A stretch of 64,000 nucleotides of DNA from Microbacterium sp. p3-SID336 (GTDB lineage: Bacteria; Actinomycetota; Actinomycetes; Actinomycetales; Microbacteriaceae). This document shows positions 1-7,903 of the stretch, piece by piece (within the stretch, counting starts at the first letter, position 1; each line of letters opens with the position of its first letter). The stretch lies in assembly GCF_025143365.1 (NCBI RefSeq), contig NZ_JALXPE010000004.1, positions 1-64,000 of the forward strand. Reading direction: 5' to 3'. The notes under the pieces were generated by a model that worked only from the letters and a program-made list of their open reading frames with translations, made no database searches and had not been told where the DNA came from. The position numbers and the translations under genes were made by a program.

Positions 1-30
1 GCCCCCAATGATGGAAGGAACCCGACCGCG

Positions 31-888
31 ATGACCATCATCTGGTCCGGCCTGGCGCTCGGTGCGATCTACGCACTGGTGGCGATCGGCTACAACATCG
101 TCTTCCTCTCGCAGAAGACCTTCAACTTCGCCCAGGCGGCGCTCATGATGCTCGGCGCGTTCCTCGCGTACGTCGGCATCGTCGTCTGGGGACTGCCCTG
201 GTGGCTCGTCGCGATCGGCGCCGCCGTGATCGTCGGGGCCATCGCCGCGCTCGAGGAGCGCGTCGCCATCCGCCCCGTGAAGGACCCGCACAACCTGCTC
301 GTCACGACCCTCGGCGCCTCGATCATCATGGAAGGCGTCGCCCAGGTCATCTGGGGCGGAGAGCCCAAGCGCGTCCCGTTCTTTATGGGCGACCAGGTCC
401 TCGAGTTCCTCGGCGGCCGGGTGTACCCCGTCGAGATCGCCCTGATCGTGCTCGTCATCGTGCTCGTGATCGTGCTCACCCAGTACGCCAAGCGGAGCAT
501 GACCGGCATCGCCCTGCTCGGCATGAGCGAGAACCGCGAGGCCGCGCAACTGCGCGGGGTGAACGTGCGGCGCTTCGCCCTCATGGCCTTCATCTTCACC
601 GGCGTGCTGGCCGGGTTCCTCGGCGTGTTCGTCGGTCCCAAGACCTACGCGGTCGCGACCCTCGGCGCCTCCCTCGCGCTCAAGGGCTTCGTCGTCCTCG
701 CCATCGGCGGATTCGGCTCGCTCGGCGGCGTGCTCGTGGGCGGCCTCATCGTCGGTCTCGCGGAAGCCCTCGCCACGCGCTACATCGGCGCGGACTACGC
801 GGGGCTGACGGTGTTCTTCATCCTCATCGTGATCCTGATGGTCAAACCGACGGGCCTGTTCACCCGTCGCGTGGAACGGACGGTGTGA
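31..888 (+). CDS. livH: Branched-chain amino acid-type ABC transporter permease (LivH family)
   Basis: Inner-membrane permease of a HAAT-type ABC importer, 285 residues, about the usual LivH length. The protein is almost wholly hydrophobic, with about eight membrane segments, and carries the typical LivH opening (residues 1-35, GLALGAIYALVAIGYNIVF) and a late glycine-rich segment IGGFGSLGG. The ATG has a good GGAAGG ribosome site about ten bases upstream. The next permease-ATPase gene starts two bases after the stop, and livF overlaps that gene, so this is one operon. No substrate-binding protein is visible; it may lie upstream of the window. Substrate is unknown: members of this family also import organic acids and urea, and the neighbouring steroid-type catabolic cluster makes a carboxylic acid substrate possible (inference). 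Confidence 0.9.
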   Translation: MTIIWSGLALGAIYALVAIGYNIVFLSQKTFNFAQAALMMLGAFLAYVGIVVWGLPWWLVAIGAAVIVGAIAALEERVAIRPVKDPHNLLVTTLGASIIMEGVAQVIWGGEPKRVPFFMGDQVLEFLGGRVYPVEIALIVLVIVLVIVLTQYAKRSMTGIALLGMSENREAAQLRGVNVRRFALMAFIFTGVLAGFLGVFVGPKTYAVATLGASLALKGFVVLAIGGFGSLGGVLVGGLIVGLAEALATRYIGADYAGLTVFFILIVILMVKPTGLFTRRVERTV

Positions 889-890
889 CC

Positions 891-2708
891 ATGGCTGCTC
901 TCTGGTTGAAGCTCAGGGCCGTCCCCGGGTGGGTCTGGCCCCTCGCGATCGGCGCCGTGCTGCTCGTGCTGCCCTTCATCGGGCTGAACTACGGCGCCAC
1001 GCGGCAGATCGAGCTCACGCTCATCCTCGCCCTCATCGTGCTCGGCCTGAACCTGTCGCTCGGCTACGCCGGCGAACTCGCGATGGGTCAGGTCGCCATG
1101 TACGCGGCCGGCGCCTACGCGGCGGGTCTCGCCAATAAGGCCGGCGTCACCGACATCTGGCTGCAGCTGCTGATCGGTGGAGGCGCCGCCCTCGTCGTCG
1201 GCCTCATCTCCGGCATCCCCGGGCTGCGGCTCGGCAGCTGGTCGCTCGCGATGACGTCGTTCTTCCTGATCCTGATCGTCCCCGACGTGCTGTCGATCTT
1301 CAAGGAGGAGACCGGAGGCCGCAACGGCCTCGCGGGCATCATGCCGGCCACTGCGTTCGGGCAGATGATCGACAGCCGCACCTACTACGTGCTCATCGTC
1401 GCGATCGCGATCGTCGTGTTCGCGCTGATCCGCAACCTCGTGGTGTCGGACCACGGCACCGCGCTGCGGGTGCTCAAGCAGAGCCCCGTGCTCGCGTCGT
1501 CCATGGGCATCTCGGTGTTCCGCGCCAAGCTCACGGCGTACGCGATCGGCGCCGTCCCCGCAGGCATCGCCGGTGTGCTGTTCGCCAACCTCGACCTGTT
1601 CATCTCGCCGGAGGCGTTCGCGTTCTCCTTCGCCATGACCGTTCTCGCCGCGTCCATCTTCGGCGGGTCCGCCAGCATCTACGGCGCGCTCATCGGTGCC
1701 GCCGTGCTGCAGTTCGGCATGAACCAGTCGACCAACTTCAGCAAGTTCGGGCTCATCATCTCGGGCGCCTTCCTGCTGATCGGCGGCGTCGCGTTCACGG
1801 GCGGGCTCTCCGGACTGGTGCGGAGCCTCGTGCGCAAGGCCGACCTCGCGGCGAAGCGGAAGGTGGGCATCGAGCCCGTCGAGGCCGCGCCCGCCGAGGT
1901 CGAGAAGCTCGACGGCGCGCTGCTGCGCACGGACGGCGTGTCCAAGGCGTTCGGCGGCAACCAGGCGCTGTCGCAGGTGTCGATCGAAGCGGCACCCGGC
2001 GCGGTCACCGCGATCATCGGGCCCAACGGCTCCGGCAAGACCACCCTGCTGAACATGATCTCCGGCTTCTACAAGACCGACGCCGGCACGATCGAGCTCG
2101 ACGGGGAGGCCATCCAGGGGCTGTCCTCCTACCGGGTCGCCCGTGCCGGTGTGTCCCGCACGTTCCAGACGCCGAACATCCCCGAGAAGCTCACCGTGTT
2201 CGAGGCCGTGGAGGCGGGACGCTACGCCACCGAACGCGCCAGCGTGTTCGCCTCGGTGCTGCGCCTGCCCTCGTTCTGGCGGGCGCGCAGGGAGAACCAC
2301 GCGGCCGCCGAGCGCGCCCTGGCCCTGGTCGGCCTCAGCGCACAGCGCGACGAGCCGGCCGACTCGCTGCCGCTGGGCAACCGGCGACTGCTGGAGGTCG
2401 CCCGGAGCCTGGCGGCCTCGCCCAAGGTCGTGCTGCTCGACGAGGTCGCTTCCGGCCTCGACGAGGACGAGCTGGAGGTGCTGGAGAGCCTCGTGATGCG
2501 GCTGCGCGACGCGGGCATGACCGTGATCCTCGTGGAGCACAACTTCCAGCTGGTGCTGCGCCTCGCGGACGACATCTACGTGCTGGCGCAGGGGGCCGTC
2601 ATGGCGCACGGCACGCCCGAGCAGATCGAGAGCAACCCGCGCGTGATGGAGGAGTACCTCGGCGTCACGGCGGAGACCAACGCGGCGGGAGGCGGCGACC
2701 ATGAGTGA
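891..2708 (+). CDS. Fused LivM permease - LivG ATPase of HAAT-type ABC importer
   Basis: A 605-residue fusion. Residues about 1-320 are a LivM-type permease (hydrophobic, ten or so membrane segments, LGLNLSLGYAGELAMGQ near residue 45). Residues about 340-605 are a LivG-type ATPase with Walker A GPNGSGKTT near 377, Walker B VVLLDEVASGLD near 512 and the H-loop VEHNF near 548. The ABC signature, normally LSYGQ in LivG, reads LPLGNRRLLEV near 492, so the glutamine is lost and the motif is degenerate; the Walker B proline (DEP) is also a valine. The ATG at 891 is chosen; a GTG two codons earlier, overlapping the livH stop, is an alternative. The 3' end overlaps livF by eight bases. Fusion of LivM and LivG is known in actinobacteria. 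Confidence 0.88.
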   Translation: MAALWLKLRAVPGWVWPLAIGAVLLVLPFIGLNYGATRQIELTLILALIVLGLNLSLGYAGELAMGQVAMYAAGAYAAGLANKAGVTDIWLQLLIGGGAALVVGLISGIPGLRLGSWSLAMTSFFLILIVPDVLSIFKEETGGRNGLAGIMPATAFGQMIDSRTYYVLIVAIAIVVFALIRNLVVSDHGTALRVLKQSPVLASSMGISVFRAKLTAYAIGAVPAGIAGVLFANLDLFISPEAFAFSFAMTVLAASIFGGSASIYGALIGAAVLQFGMNQSTNFSKFGLIISGAFLLIGGVAFTGGLSGLVRSLVRKADLAAKRKVGIEPVEAAPAEVEKLDGALLRTDGVSKAFGGNQALSQVSIEAAPGAVTAIIGPNGSGKTTLLNMISGFYKTDAGTIELDGEAIQGLSSYRVARAGVSRTFQTPNIPEKLTVFEAVEAGRYATERASVFASVLRLPSFWRARRENHAAAERALALVGLSAQRDEPADSLPLGNRRLLEVARSLAASPKVVLLDEVASGLDEDELEVLESLVMRLRDAGMTVILVEHNFQLVLRLADDIYVLAQGAVMAHGTPEQIESNPRVMEEYLGVTAETNAAGGGDHE

Positions 2709-3420
2709 CGTGCTGCTGGAGGTGTCTGCGCTGCAGACCGGCTACGGCGACCTGACCGTGGTGCGCGACGTGTCGCTCACGGTGCGCTCGGGGGAGATCA
2801 CGGTGCTGCTCGGGCGCAACGGCGCGGGCAAGACCACCACGCTGCGCGCCATCACGGGACTCAACCGCGTCACCGGCGGCACGGTCTCCTACCTGGGTGA
2901 GACGCTCACCGACGCCCCGCACAAACGGGTCGCGCGCGGCATCTCCTATGTGCAGGAGGGCAAGAAGGTCTTCCGCGAGCTCACGATCGAGCAGAACCTG
3001 ATCCTCGGCGGGTTCTCCCGCGGCCTCGGCAAGCGCGCACTGACGTCGTCGGTCGACGAGATCTACCAGCTGTTCCCGATCCTCGGCAGCAAGCGGGCGC
3101 TTCCCGCCGCGAGCATGTCGGGCGGTCAGCAGCAGATGCTCGCGATCGGCCAGGCGCTGATGGCGAAGCCGAAGCTGCTGATCCTCGACGAGCCCAGCCA
3201 GGGCCTCGCCCCCGTGATCGTCAAGGAGGTCATGGAGCGGGTGCACGAGCTGAAGGCCACCGGCATCGGCATCCTCCTGGTGGAGCAGGCGGTGCAGGAG
3301 TCCGTGGCGATCGCCGACGAGGTGACCGTGATCGAGATGGGTCGCACGACCCTCGCCGGCGCGGCCTCTGACGTGTCGCTGGAGGATCTGCAGAAGGCCT
3401 ACTTCGGCGCGGTCGCCTGA
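2701..3420 (+). CDS. livF: Branched-chain amino acid-type ABC transporter ATPase (LivF family)
   Basis: Second ATPase of the importer, 239 residues, the normal LivF length. Walker A GRNGAGKTT at about residue 38, canonical signature MSGGQQQMLAIGQAL near 138, Walker B LLILDEPSQGLAP near 159 and H-loop VEQAV near 193 are all intact, unlike the LivG half of the neighbouring fusion. The ATG lies inside the end of the LivMG gene (eight-base overlap), implying translational coupling. It should pair with the degenerate LivG domain so that one fully canonical composite ATP site drives uptake (inference). Confidence 0.92.
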   Translation: MSDVLLEVSALQTGYGDLTVVRDVSLTVRSGEITVLLGRNGAGKTTTLRAITGLNRVTGGTVSYLGETLTDAPHKRVARGISYVQEGKKVFRELTIEQNLILGGFSRGLGKRALTSSVDEIYQLFPILGSKRALPAASMSGGQQQMLAIGQALMAKPKLLILDEPSQGLAPVIVKEVMERVHELKATGIGILLVEQAVQESVAIADEVTVIEMGRTTLAGAASDVSLEDLQKAYFGAVA

Positions 3421-3431
3421 CTCCGGCGCAC

Positions 3432-3437
3432 TAGTCT
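3432..3437 (+). promoter_or_regulatory. -10 box for leaderless ASCH gene
   Basis: TAGTCT lies six bases before the GTG start of the ASCH-domain gene. This spacing places transcription start at or next to the start codon, as in actinobacterial leaderless genes. No Shine-Dalgarno sequence is present. Confidence 0.55.
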
Positions 3438-3443
3438 GAGCGG

Positions 3444-3920
3444 GTGGACGACAGCACCCGACCCGATCCCGCCCGCATCGAGCAGTTCTGGCGCGACGCG
3501 CGGACGACGCTGCCCGAGCTGCCGGAGACCCCGCCGGAAGCCTGGCCGTTCGGCGCCACCCCGGAGCACGCCGACGAGCTGCTCGACCTCGTGCTCGCGG
3601 GCGTGAAGGTGGGGACGGCCTCGTCGATGTGGGACTACGAGGAGACCGGGGACCCGCTGCCGGTCGTGGGCGAGCTCAGCATCATCCTCGACGGAGCCGG
3701 CGCGCCGCGAGCGGTCATCCAGACCACGGCGCTCGAGATCGTGCCGTTCGACCGGGTCGATGCGGATCACGCGTTCGCCGAGGGGGAGGGCGACCGCACC
3801 CTCGCGCACTGGCGGGAGGTGCACGAGCGCTACTGGCGCACGCACTCCGAGAGCCCGCGCGGCTTCGCGCCGGACATGCCCGTGCTCTGCGAGCGCTTCC
3901 GCCTCCTCCTCCCCGCCTGA
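3444..3920 (+). CDS. ASCH domain-containing protein
   Basis: Cytosolic protein of 158 residues with the layout of the ASCH family (PUA-like fold, thought to bind RNA or nucleotides). The family hallmark G-x-K-x-x-T/S-S-x-x-W-x-Y-E appears as GVKVGTASSMWDYEE at about residue 53, and the C-terminal aromatic stretch HWREVHERYWR is also typical. It starts at GTG with a TAGTCT box six bases upstream and no ribosome site, so it is probably leaderless. The MFS gene follows after one base. The function of most stand-alone ASCH proteins is unknown, and I make no claim beyond the domain. Confidence 0.8.
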   Translation: MDDSTRPDPARIEQFWRDARTTLPELPETPPEAWPFGATPEHADELLDLVLAGVKVGTASSMWDYEETGDPLPVVGELSIILDGAGAPRAVIQTTALEIVPFDRVDADHAFAEGEGDRTLAHWREVHERYWRTHSESPRGFAPDMPVLCERFRLLLPA

Positions 3921-3921
3921 C

Positions 3922-5097
3922 GTGGACGGGCGCACGGCAGTGGTGCGCGGGGTCGCGCCGCTGTACCTGGCCGGATTCGTCACGGCGTTCGGCGCACATG
4001 GTGTTGCGAGCGTGCTCGGGGCCGAGAGCGACGACATCGGGCTCTCGCTGCTCGGGCTCGGCGCGGCGCTGGCGCTGTACGACGTCGCCGAGGTGATCCT
4101 CAAGCCGCTGTTCGGCGCGCTCAGCGACCGCATCGGCGCGAAGCCCGTGATCGTCGGCGGCCTGATCGCCTTCGCCGTCGCCTCGGCGCTGGCACTGCTC
4201 TCGCCGACACCGCTCGTGCTCGCTCTCGCACGGCTCGGGCAGGGCGCGGCGGCCTCCGCGTTCTCGCCGGCGTCGTCGGCCGCCGTGGCGCGGATCGCCG
4301 GGCGCGAGCGACTCGGGCGGTACTTCGGCCGCTACGGCGCCTGGAAGAGCCTGGGCTACGTGGCGGGACCCCTCCTCGGTGTCGCGCTCGTGAGCCTGTG
4401 GGGCATCCAGGCCCTGTACATCGCGCTGGGGCTGCTGGCCGCCGGCGCCGCGGTGTGGGTGGCCGTCGCGCTCCCCAGGCTCCCGGTGGTGCCGCGGCCC
4501 CGCTACACGCTCGCGGACCTGGTGCGCCAGACCACGGAGCGCGGCTTCCTGGTGCCGACGCTCCTGCTCGCGACGACGACCGCCGCGCTCGGCGTCGCCG
4601 TCGGCTTCCTTCCTCTGCTGGCCACTCGACTGGGACTGCCGCCGATCGTGGGCGCCGCGGCCGTCGCGGTGCTCGCGCTCGTCTCGATGGCCATGCAGCC
4701 GGTTGTCGGGCGCCTTCGCGACCGCGAGCGGATCACGACCCGTGTCGGCGGGTTCGTCGGTCTCACGGTCGCCGCGGCAGCCCTCGGTGTGCTCGCACTC
4801 GGCCCGCATGCGGTGACGCTGTTCGCCGCCGCGCTCGCGATCGGGTTCATGACGGGCACCGTGACTCCGCTGGCGTTCGCACACCTGGCCGCGGTGACAC
4901 CGGAGGAGCGGATGGGGCGGACCATGGGCAACGCGGAGCTCGGGCGCGAGCTCGGTGATGCGGGCGGGCCGCTGCTCGTGGGCGGCGTCGCCACCGCAGC
5001 CACGCTGCCGATCGCGCTCGGGCTGCTCGCCGTGCTGAGCCTGGTCGCAGGCGCCACCGGGTGGCGGGTGCTGCGGCCGACGGACGAGCGGCTGTAG
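3922..5097 (+). CDS. MFS transporter
   Basis: Integral membrane transporter of 391 residues with about twelve hydrophobic segments. The family A-motif region is visible after helix 2 as GALSDRIGAKPVIVGG, and a duplicated region follows the central loop near residue 190. The GTG at 3922 is chosen because the first hydrophobic segment (LYLAGFVTAFGAHGVASVL) begins 14 residues later; it starts one base after the ASCH stop. Longer upstream reading is antisense-like Arg/Ser-rich sequence from the other gene's frame and was excluded. It looks like a drug/metabolite exporter of the MFS_1 group; the substrate cannot be told. Confidence 0.82.
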   Translation: MDGRTAVVRGVAPLYLAGFVTAFGAHGVASVLGAESDDIGLSLLGLGAALALYDVAEVILKPLFGALSDRIGAKPVIVGGLIAFAVASALALLSPTPLVLALARLGQGAAASAFSPASSAAVARIAGRERLGRYFGRYGAWKSLGYVAGPLLGVALVSLWGIQALYIALGLLAAGAAVWVAVALPRLPVVPRPRYTLADLVRQTTERGFLVPTLLLATTTAALGVAVGFLPLLATRLGLPPIVGAAAVAVLALVSMAMQPVVGRLRDRERITTRVGGFVGLTVAAAALGVLALGPHAVTLFAAALAIGFMTGTVTPLAFAHLAAVTPEERMGRTMGNAELGRELGDAGGPLLVGGVATAATLPIALGLLAVLSLVAGATGWRVLRPTDERL

Positions 5098-5107
5098 TCC
5101 CCGCGCC

Positions 5108-5132
5108 TTTGTGCAACGGGTCGTTGCACAAA
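5108..5132. terminator. Hairpin between convergent genes
   Basis: A perfect 11-base inverted repeat (TTTGTGCAACG / CGTTGCACAAA) with a three-base loop GGT sits between the convergent MFS gene and the SnoaL operon. It lacks a clear U-tract on either strand, so it may be a bidirectional terminator or a protein-binding palindrome; position favours a terminator. Confidence 0.55.
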
Positions 5133-5169
5133 CGCGCCGGACGCGCCCCGGGCGGGCCGGCGCTGCGGT

Positions 5170-5652
5170 TCAGCCGGGGAGCTCCGCGGGGCCGGGGTAG
5201 CCGAGCACCGTGGACTGCTCGCGCCCGAAGGCCGAGGTGATGCGGTGCGCGATGAGCCAGCGGCCGTCCACGCGGCGGTAGGCCACGTCGTAGAACCCGC
5301 GCATCGCGACCCGCGGGGCTCCGGGATCCCCCGGGTGGTCGCCGTGGAACTCGAGGTGCACGCGGGCGGTCGCCCGGTCTCCGTCGAAGCGCAGCTGCGG
5401 CAGGTGCAGGAAGTGGATGCCGTGGAACGGGGCGTCGCGGCAGAAGGCCGCCAGCGCCGCACGCCCCTGCACGAACGTGACCGGCGGTGCGTCGCCCACG
5501 GGCCGCGATTGGTACACGCCGTCGTCCGTGAACAGACCGCTCCACGTCTCGCCGTCGTGCTCGTCGAAGGCGCGCGCATACGTCGCCTCCAGGTCGATCA
5601 GCTCCAGGCGGTCCTCCAGCTGCCGCACCCGCTGCTCGATGTCGGTGGTCAT
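5170..5652 (-). CDS. SnoaL-like (NTF2 fold) protein 1, BaiE-like
   Basis: A 160-residue single-domain protein of the SnoaL_4 group (NTF2-like alpha+beta barrel). An N-terminal helix (residues 4-20) leads into LEATYARAFD, giving Tyr25 and Asp30 five residues apart, and His80 follows in FHGIHFLHLPQ. Tyr, Asp and His at this spacing correspond by eye to the catalytic residues of the bile-acid 7-alpha-dehydratase BaiE (Y30, D35, H83). A strong AGGAGG ribosome site precedes the ATG, and the start overlaps the stop of the upstream SnoaL gene (ATGA). It is last in a three-gene operon from a KstR2-type promoter. Likely a dehydratase or isomerase acting on a hydroxylated steroid-ring intermediate (inference). 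Confidence 0.8.
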   Translation of the reverse strand: MTTDIEQRVRQLEDRLELIDLEATYARAFDEHDGETWSGLFTDDGVYQSRPVGDAPPVTFVQGRAALAAFCRDAPFHGIHFLHLPQLRFDGDRATARVHLEFHGDHPGDPGAPRVAMRGFYDVAYRRVDGRWLIAHRITSAFGREQSTVLGYPGPAELPG

Positions 5653-6185
5653 GTCGTCCTCCTGTCGTCGGCTGCGGCGTACTGCACGCGCTCTCGGAAC
5701 GCTGCCGCGGGGTCTCCGGGCCCGCGGTGGCCGCGGGGTCCGTCTCCTTCGGGTTCGCGCAGCCGCCCGGCATCCGTCCTGGTCCATTCCCGCACCGCCA
5801 GACGTTCCACGATGCGCCAGCCCTCGGGGTCGCGGCGGACGTGGTCGAGGTAGCGGAAGCCGCTGGTGAAGTTGCGGGACTCGTCGTCGCCTGGCGTCCC
5901 CCAGTGCACAGCGGTGCCGGAGGTCTCCGCGTAGGCGTGGTCGCCGTACAGCTCGGCGCGATGCGTGCCGGCGAGGTGCAGGGTGCCGTCGAACACGGCG
6001 GTCCGCTCCTGCAGCCACGCCACGTAGGCGTCGGCGTCGCCCGAGAAGCCGGTGTGGTGGTCGACGCCGTCGTGCGCGTACACCGCGCGGACAGCCGTCC
6101 AGTCGGCGCGATCCACGGCCAGGCAGTACCGCAGCACCAGGTCGTGGATCTCGTGGCGGTCGCTCAGCTCCGCGAGCGTGATCAT
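5649..6185 (-). CDS. SnoaL-like (NTF2 fold) protein 2, BaiE-like
   Basis: A 178-residue NTF2-fold protein. Tyr20 and Asp25 (RYCLAVDRADW) and His70 (DGTLHLAGTHR) repeat the Tyr-Asp-His pattern of the SnoaL/BaiE group. The last 30 residues are Pro/Gly/Arg-rich and probably disordered. The start is fixed by the four-base ATGA overlap with the SDR stop upstream, and its own stop overlaps the next SnoaL start, so the three genes are translationally coupled. The different lengths and low identity to protein 1 argue against a recent duplication. A dehydratase, isomerase or small-molecule binding role in ring degradation is inferred from the operon. Confidence 0.8.
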   Translation of the reverse strand: MITLAELSDRHEIHDLVLRYCLAVDRADWTAVRAVYAHDGVDHHTGFSGDADAYVAWLQERTAVFDGTLHLAGTHRAELYGDHAYAETSGTAVHWGTPGDDESRNFTSGFRYLDHVRRDPEGWRIVERLAVREWTRTDAGRLREPEGDGPRGHRGPGDPAAAFRERVQYAAADDRRTT

Positions 6186-7012
6186 GCCCGGTCCGGCATG
6201 TTCGTCCAGCCGCGGCCCTCGGCGCGCCCGTACCAGCCGGAGGCCGCGAGCGTGCCGCCGTCGACCGGGACGGTGTGACCGGTGACGAAGGCGGCGTCGT
6301 CCGAGGCGAGGAAGGCCACGACCCCGGCGAAGTCCTCCGGCCGACCGAAGCGTCCGGCGGGCAGCCAGGAGCGCAGCAGGGCGGGGTCGCGTCCGGCGAG
6401 CATCAGTGCGGCGGGCGTCTGCGGGGTGTCGGCGAGGTCGGGCGCGATCGCGTTCACCCGGATGCCGGACGGGCCGAGTTCGACGGCGAGGCTCTTGGTG
6501 AACGCGGAGACCCCGGCGTTGTAGGCGGAGTAGACCGCGTTGCCGGGGATGCCGCGGAAGGCCTCGACGGTGGAGACGTTCACGATGCTGCCGCGGCCGG
6601 CGTCGATCATGCCTGGGAGCAGCGCGTGGGTCACGGCGAACACGTGCCACAGGTTCAGCTCGTGCAGACGCTGCCACTGGGCGGGCGGACTCTTGGCGAA
6701 GAACGATTTGGCCGGGCGGAAGTCGCCCACGTTGTTCACGAGCACGTCCGCGTGACCGTGGTGCTCCTGCACGTGCGCGGCGAGGCGCGCGACCGTGTCG
6801 TCGTGCGTGATGTCGCCGACCAGCACCGTGCAGCTGCCGCCCGCGGCCGTGATCTCGGCGGCGGTGGCGTGTGCCGCGTCGGCGTCGATGTCGAGGAGCA
6901 CCACCTGGTCGCCGTCGGCGGCGAAGCGTCGGCTGATGCCCCCGCCGATGCCGAGGGCGCCGCCGGTGACGACGACGGTGCGAGGAGCGGGAGGTACGTC
7001 TTCGTGACCCAT
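6182..7012 (-). CDS. SDR family oxidoreductase lacking the catalytic lysine
   Basis: Classical-type short-chain dehydrogenase/reductase of 276 residues. The nucleotide-binding TGGALGIGG (residues 16-24), acidic LDID after strand 2 (NAD preference), NNVG at 93-96 and catalytic-region Ser147 and Tyr161 are present. The YxxxK motif however reads YSAYN: residue 165 is Asn (codon AAC) instead of Lys. Either the enzyme uses another group, or it is a binding/regulatory subunit. It is first in the operon with two SnoaL-like genes and divergent from another SDR across a KstR2-type box. No clear ribosome site is seen, and the start is the only ATG near the fold's beginning. Confidence 0.85.
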   Translation of the reverse strand: MGHEDVPPAPRTVVVTGGALGIGGGISRRFAADGDQVVLLDIDADAAHATAAEITAAGGSCTVLVGDITHDDTVARLAAHVQEHHGHADVLVNNVGDFRPAKSFFAKSPPAQWQRLHELNLWHVFAVTHALLPGMIDAGRGSIVNVSTVEAFRGIPGNAVYSAYNAGVSAFTKSLAVELGPSGIRVNAIAPDLADTPQTPAALMLAGRDPALLRSWLPAGRFGRPEDFAGVVAFLASDDAAFVTGHTVPVDGGTLAASGWYGRAEGRGWTNMPDRA

Positions 7013-7019
7013 GGAACAA

Positions 7020-7033
7020 ACCTAGCATTTGGT
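7020..7033. promoter_or_regulatory. KstR2-type operator, divergent SDR promoters
   Basis: ACCTAGCATTTGGT differs from the KstR2 consensus AnCAAGnnCTTGnT at two positions. It lies eight bases upstream of the minus-strand SDR start and 51 bases upstream of the plus-strand SDR, so one site can control both operons. Confidence 0.6.
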
Positions 7034-7084
7034 TGGTAGCATGGACACGCCGCCGCATCGGAGCGCGGCACGGAGGAGTGCGCA

Positions 7085-7903
7085 GTGAGTCTGGTCATCG
7101 ATTTCGCGGGGAAGGTCGTCGCGGTCACCGGCGGCGGTCGCGGGGTCGGCCGCGGCGTGGTCGAGGCGTTCCTCGACGCCGGCGCCACGGTCGAGTTCTG
7201 TGGACGCAGCGAGCCGGAGGATCTCCCCGAGCGCGACGGTCGCGCCGCTGCGTTCCGACCGGTCGACGTGCGCGACGCCGCACAGAACGAAGCGTGGATC
7301 GACGGCATCGTCGCGCGGCACGGGCGGCTCGACGTGCTCGTGAACAACGTCGGCGGCTCGCCGTTCGGCCGATTCGAAGCCGGTTCCCCGCGCTACTTCC
7401 AGGCCATCACCGAGATCAACTTCCTCTCCGCCGCCGTCGCCACCAGGGCGGCGTTCGAACCGCTCAGGGCCGCACGCGGCAGCGTCGTCAACATCACCTC
7501 GATCAGCGCCCGCCGCCCGAGCCCCGGCACCGCCGTGTACGGCGCCGCCAAAGCCGCGCTGGAGAGCCTGACCCGCAGCCTCGCGGTGGAGTGGGCGCCC
7601 GAGATCCGCGTGAACGCGGTCAGCAGCGGGCTCGTGCACACCGAGAGCGCCGCCGACCACTACGGCACGCCCGAGCAGTACGCCGACATCGCGCGCACCA
7701 TCCCGCGCGGGCGGCTGGCCGCACCCGCCGAGCTCGGCGCCGTGTGCGTCATGCTCGCCTCGCCCCTGGCCGCCCACGTCACGGGCGCCGTGCTGCCCGT
7801 GGACGGCGGCGGCGAATGGCCCGCCTTCCTGAGCCACACCCCGAACGCCGACATCGTGCAGCAGGCCGATCGCCTCGACAACACTGGAGGAACCCCATCA
7901 TGA
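7085..7903 (+). CDS. SDR family oxidoreductase
   Basis: A 272-residue classical SDR. TGGGRGVG (residues 15-22) binds NAD(P); VNNVGG, TSIS and Tyr152/Lys156 (YGAAK) complete the active site, so this one is catalytically intact. The GTG start is preceded by GGAGGAG six bases upstream. Its last codons overlap the thiolase start (ATGA). The gene is divergent from the Lys-less SDR and shares its KstR2-type box. An alcohol/ketone oxidoreductase of the steroid-ring or beta-oxidation steps is likely; the exact substrate is unknown. Confidence 0.87.
   Translation: MSLVIDFAGKVVAVTGGGRGVGRGVVEAFLDAGATVEFCGRSEPEDLPERDGRAAAFRPVDVRDAAQNEAWIDGIVARHGRLDVLVNNVGGSPFGRFEAGSPRYFQAITEINFLSAAVATRAAFEPLRAARGSVVNITSISARRPSPGTAVYGAAKAALESLTRSLAVEWAPEIRVNAVSSGLVHTESAADHYGTPEQYADIARTIPRGRLAAPAELGAVCVMLASPLAAHVTGAVLPVDGGGEWPAFLSHTPNADIVQQADRLDNTGGTPS

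Noticed and set aside
1..30. End of an upstream gene (TGA at 9-11)
   Set aside because: Too little sequence to assign frame or product, so it was not listed as a gene.
6182..7012. Treating the Lys-less SDR as a pseudogene
   Set aside because: The frame is intact, the other motifs are kept, and both ends are coupled to neighbours, so it looks like a maintained gene.
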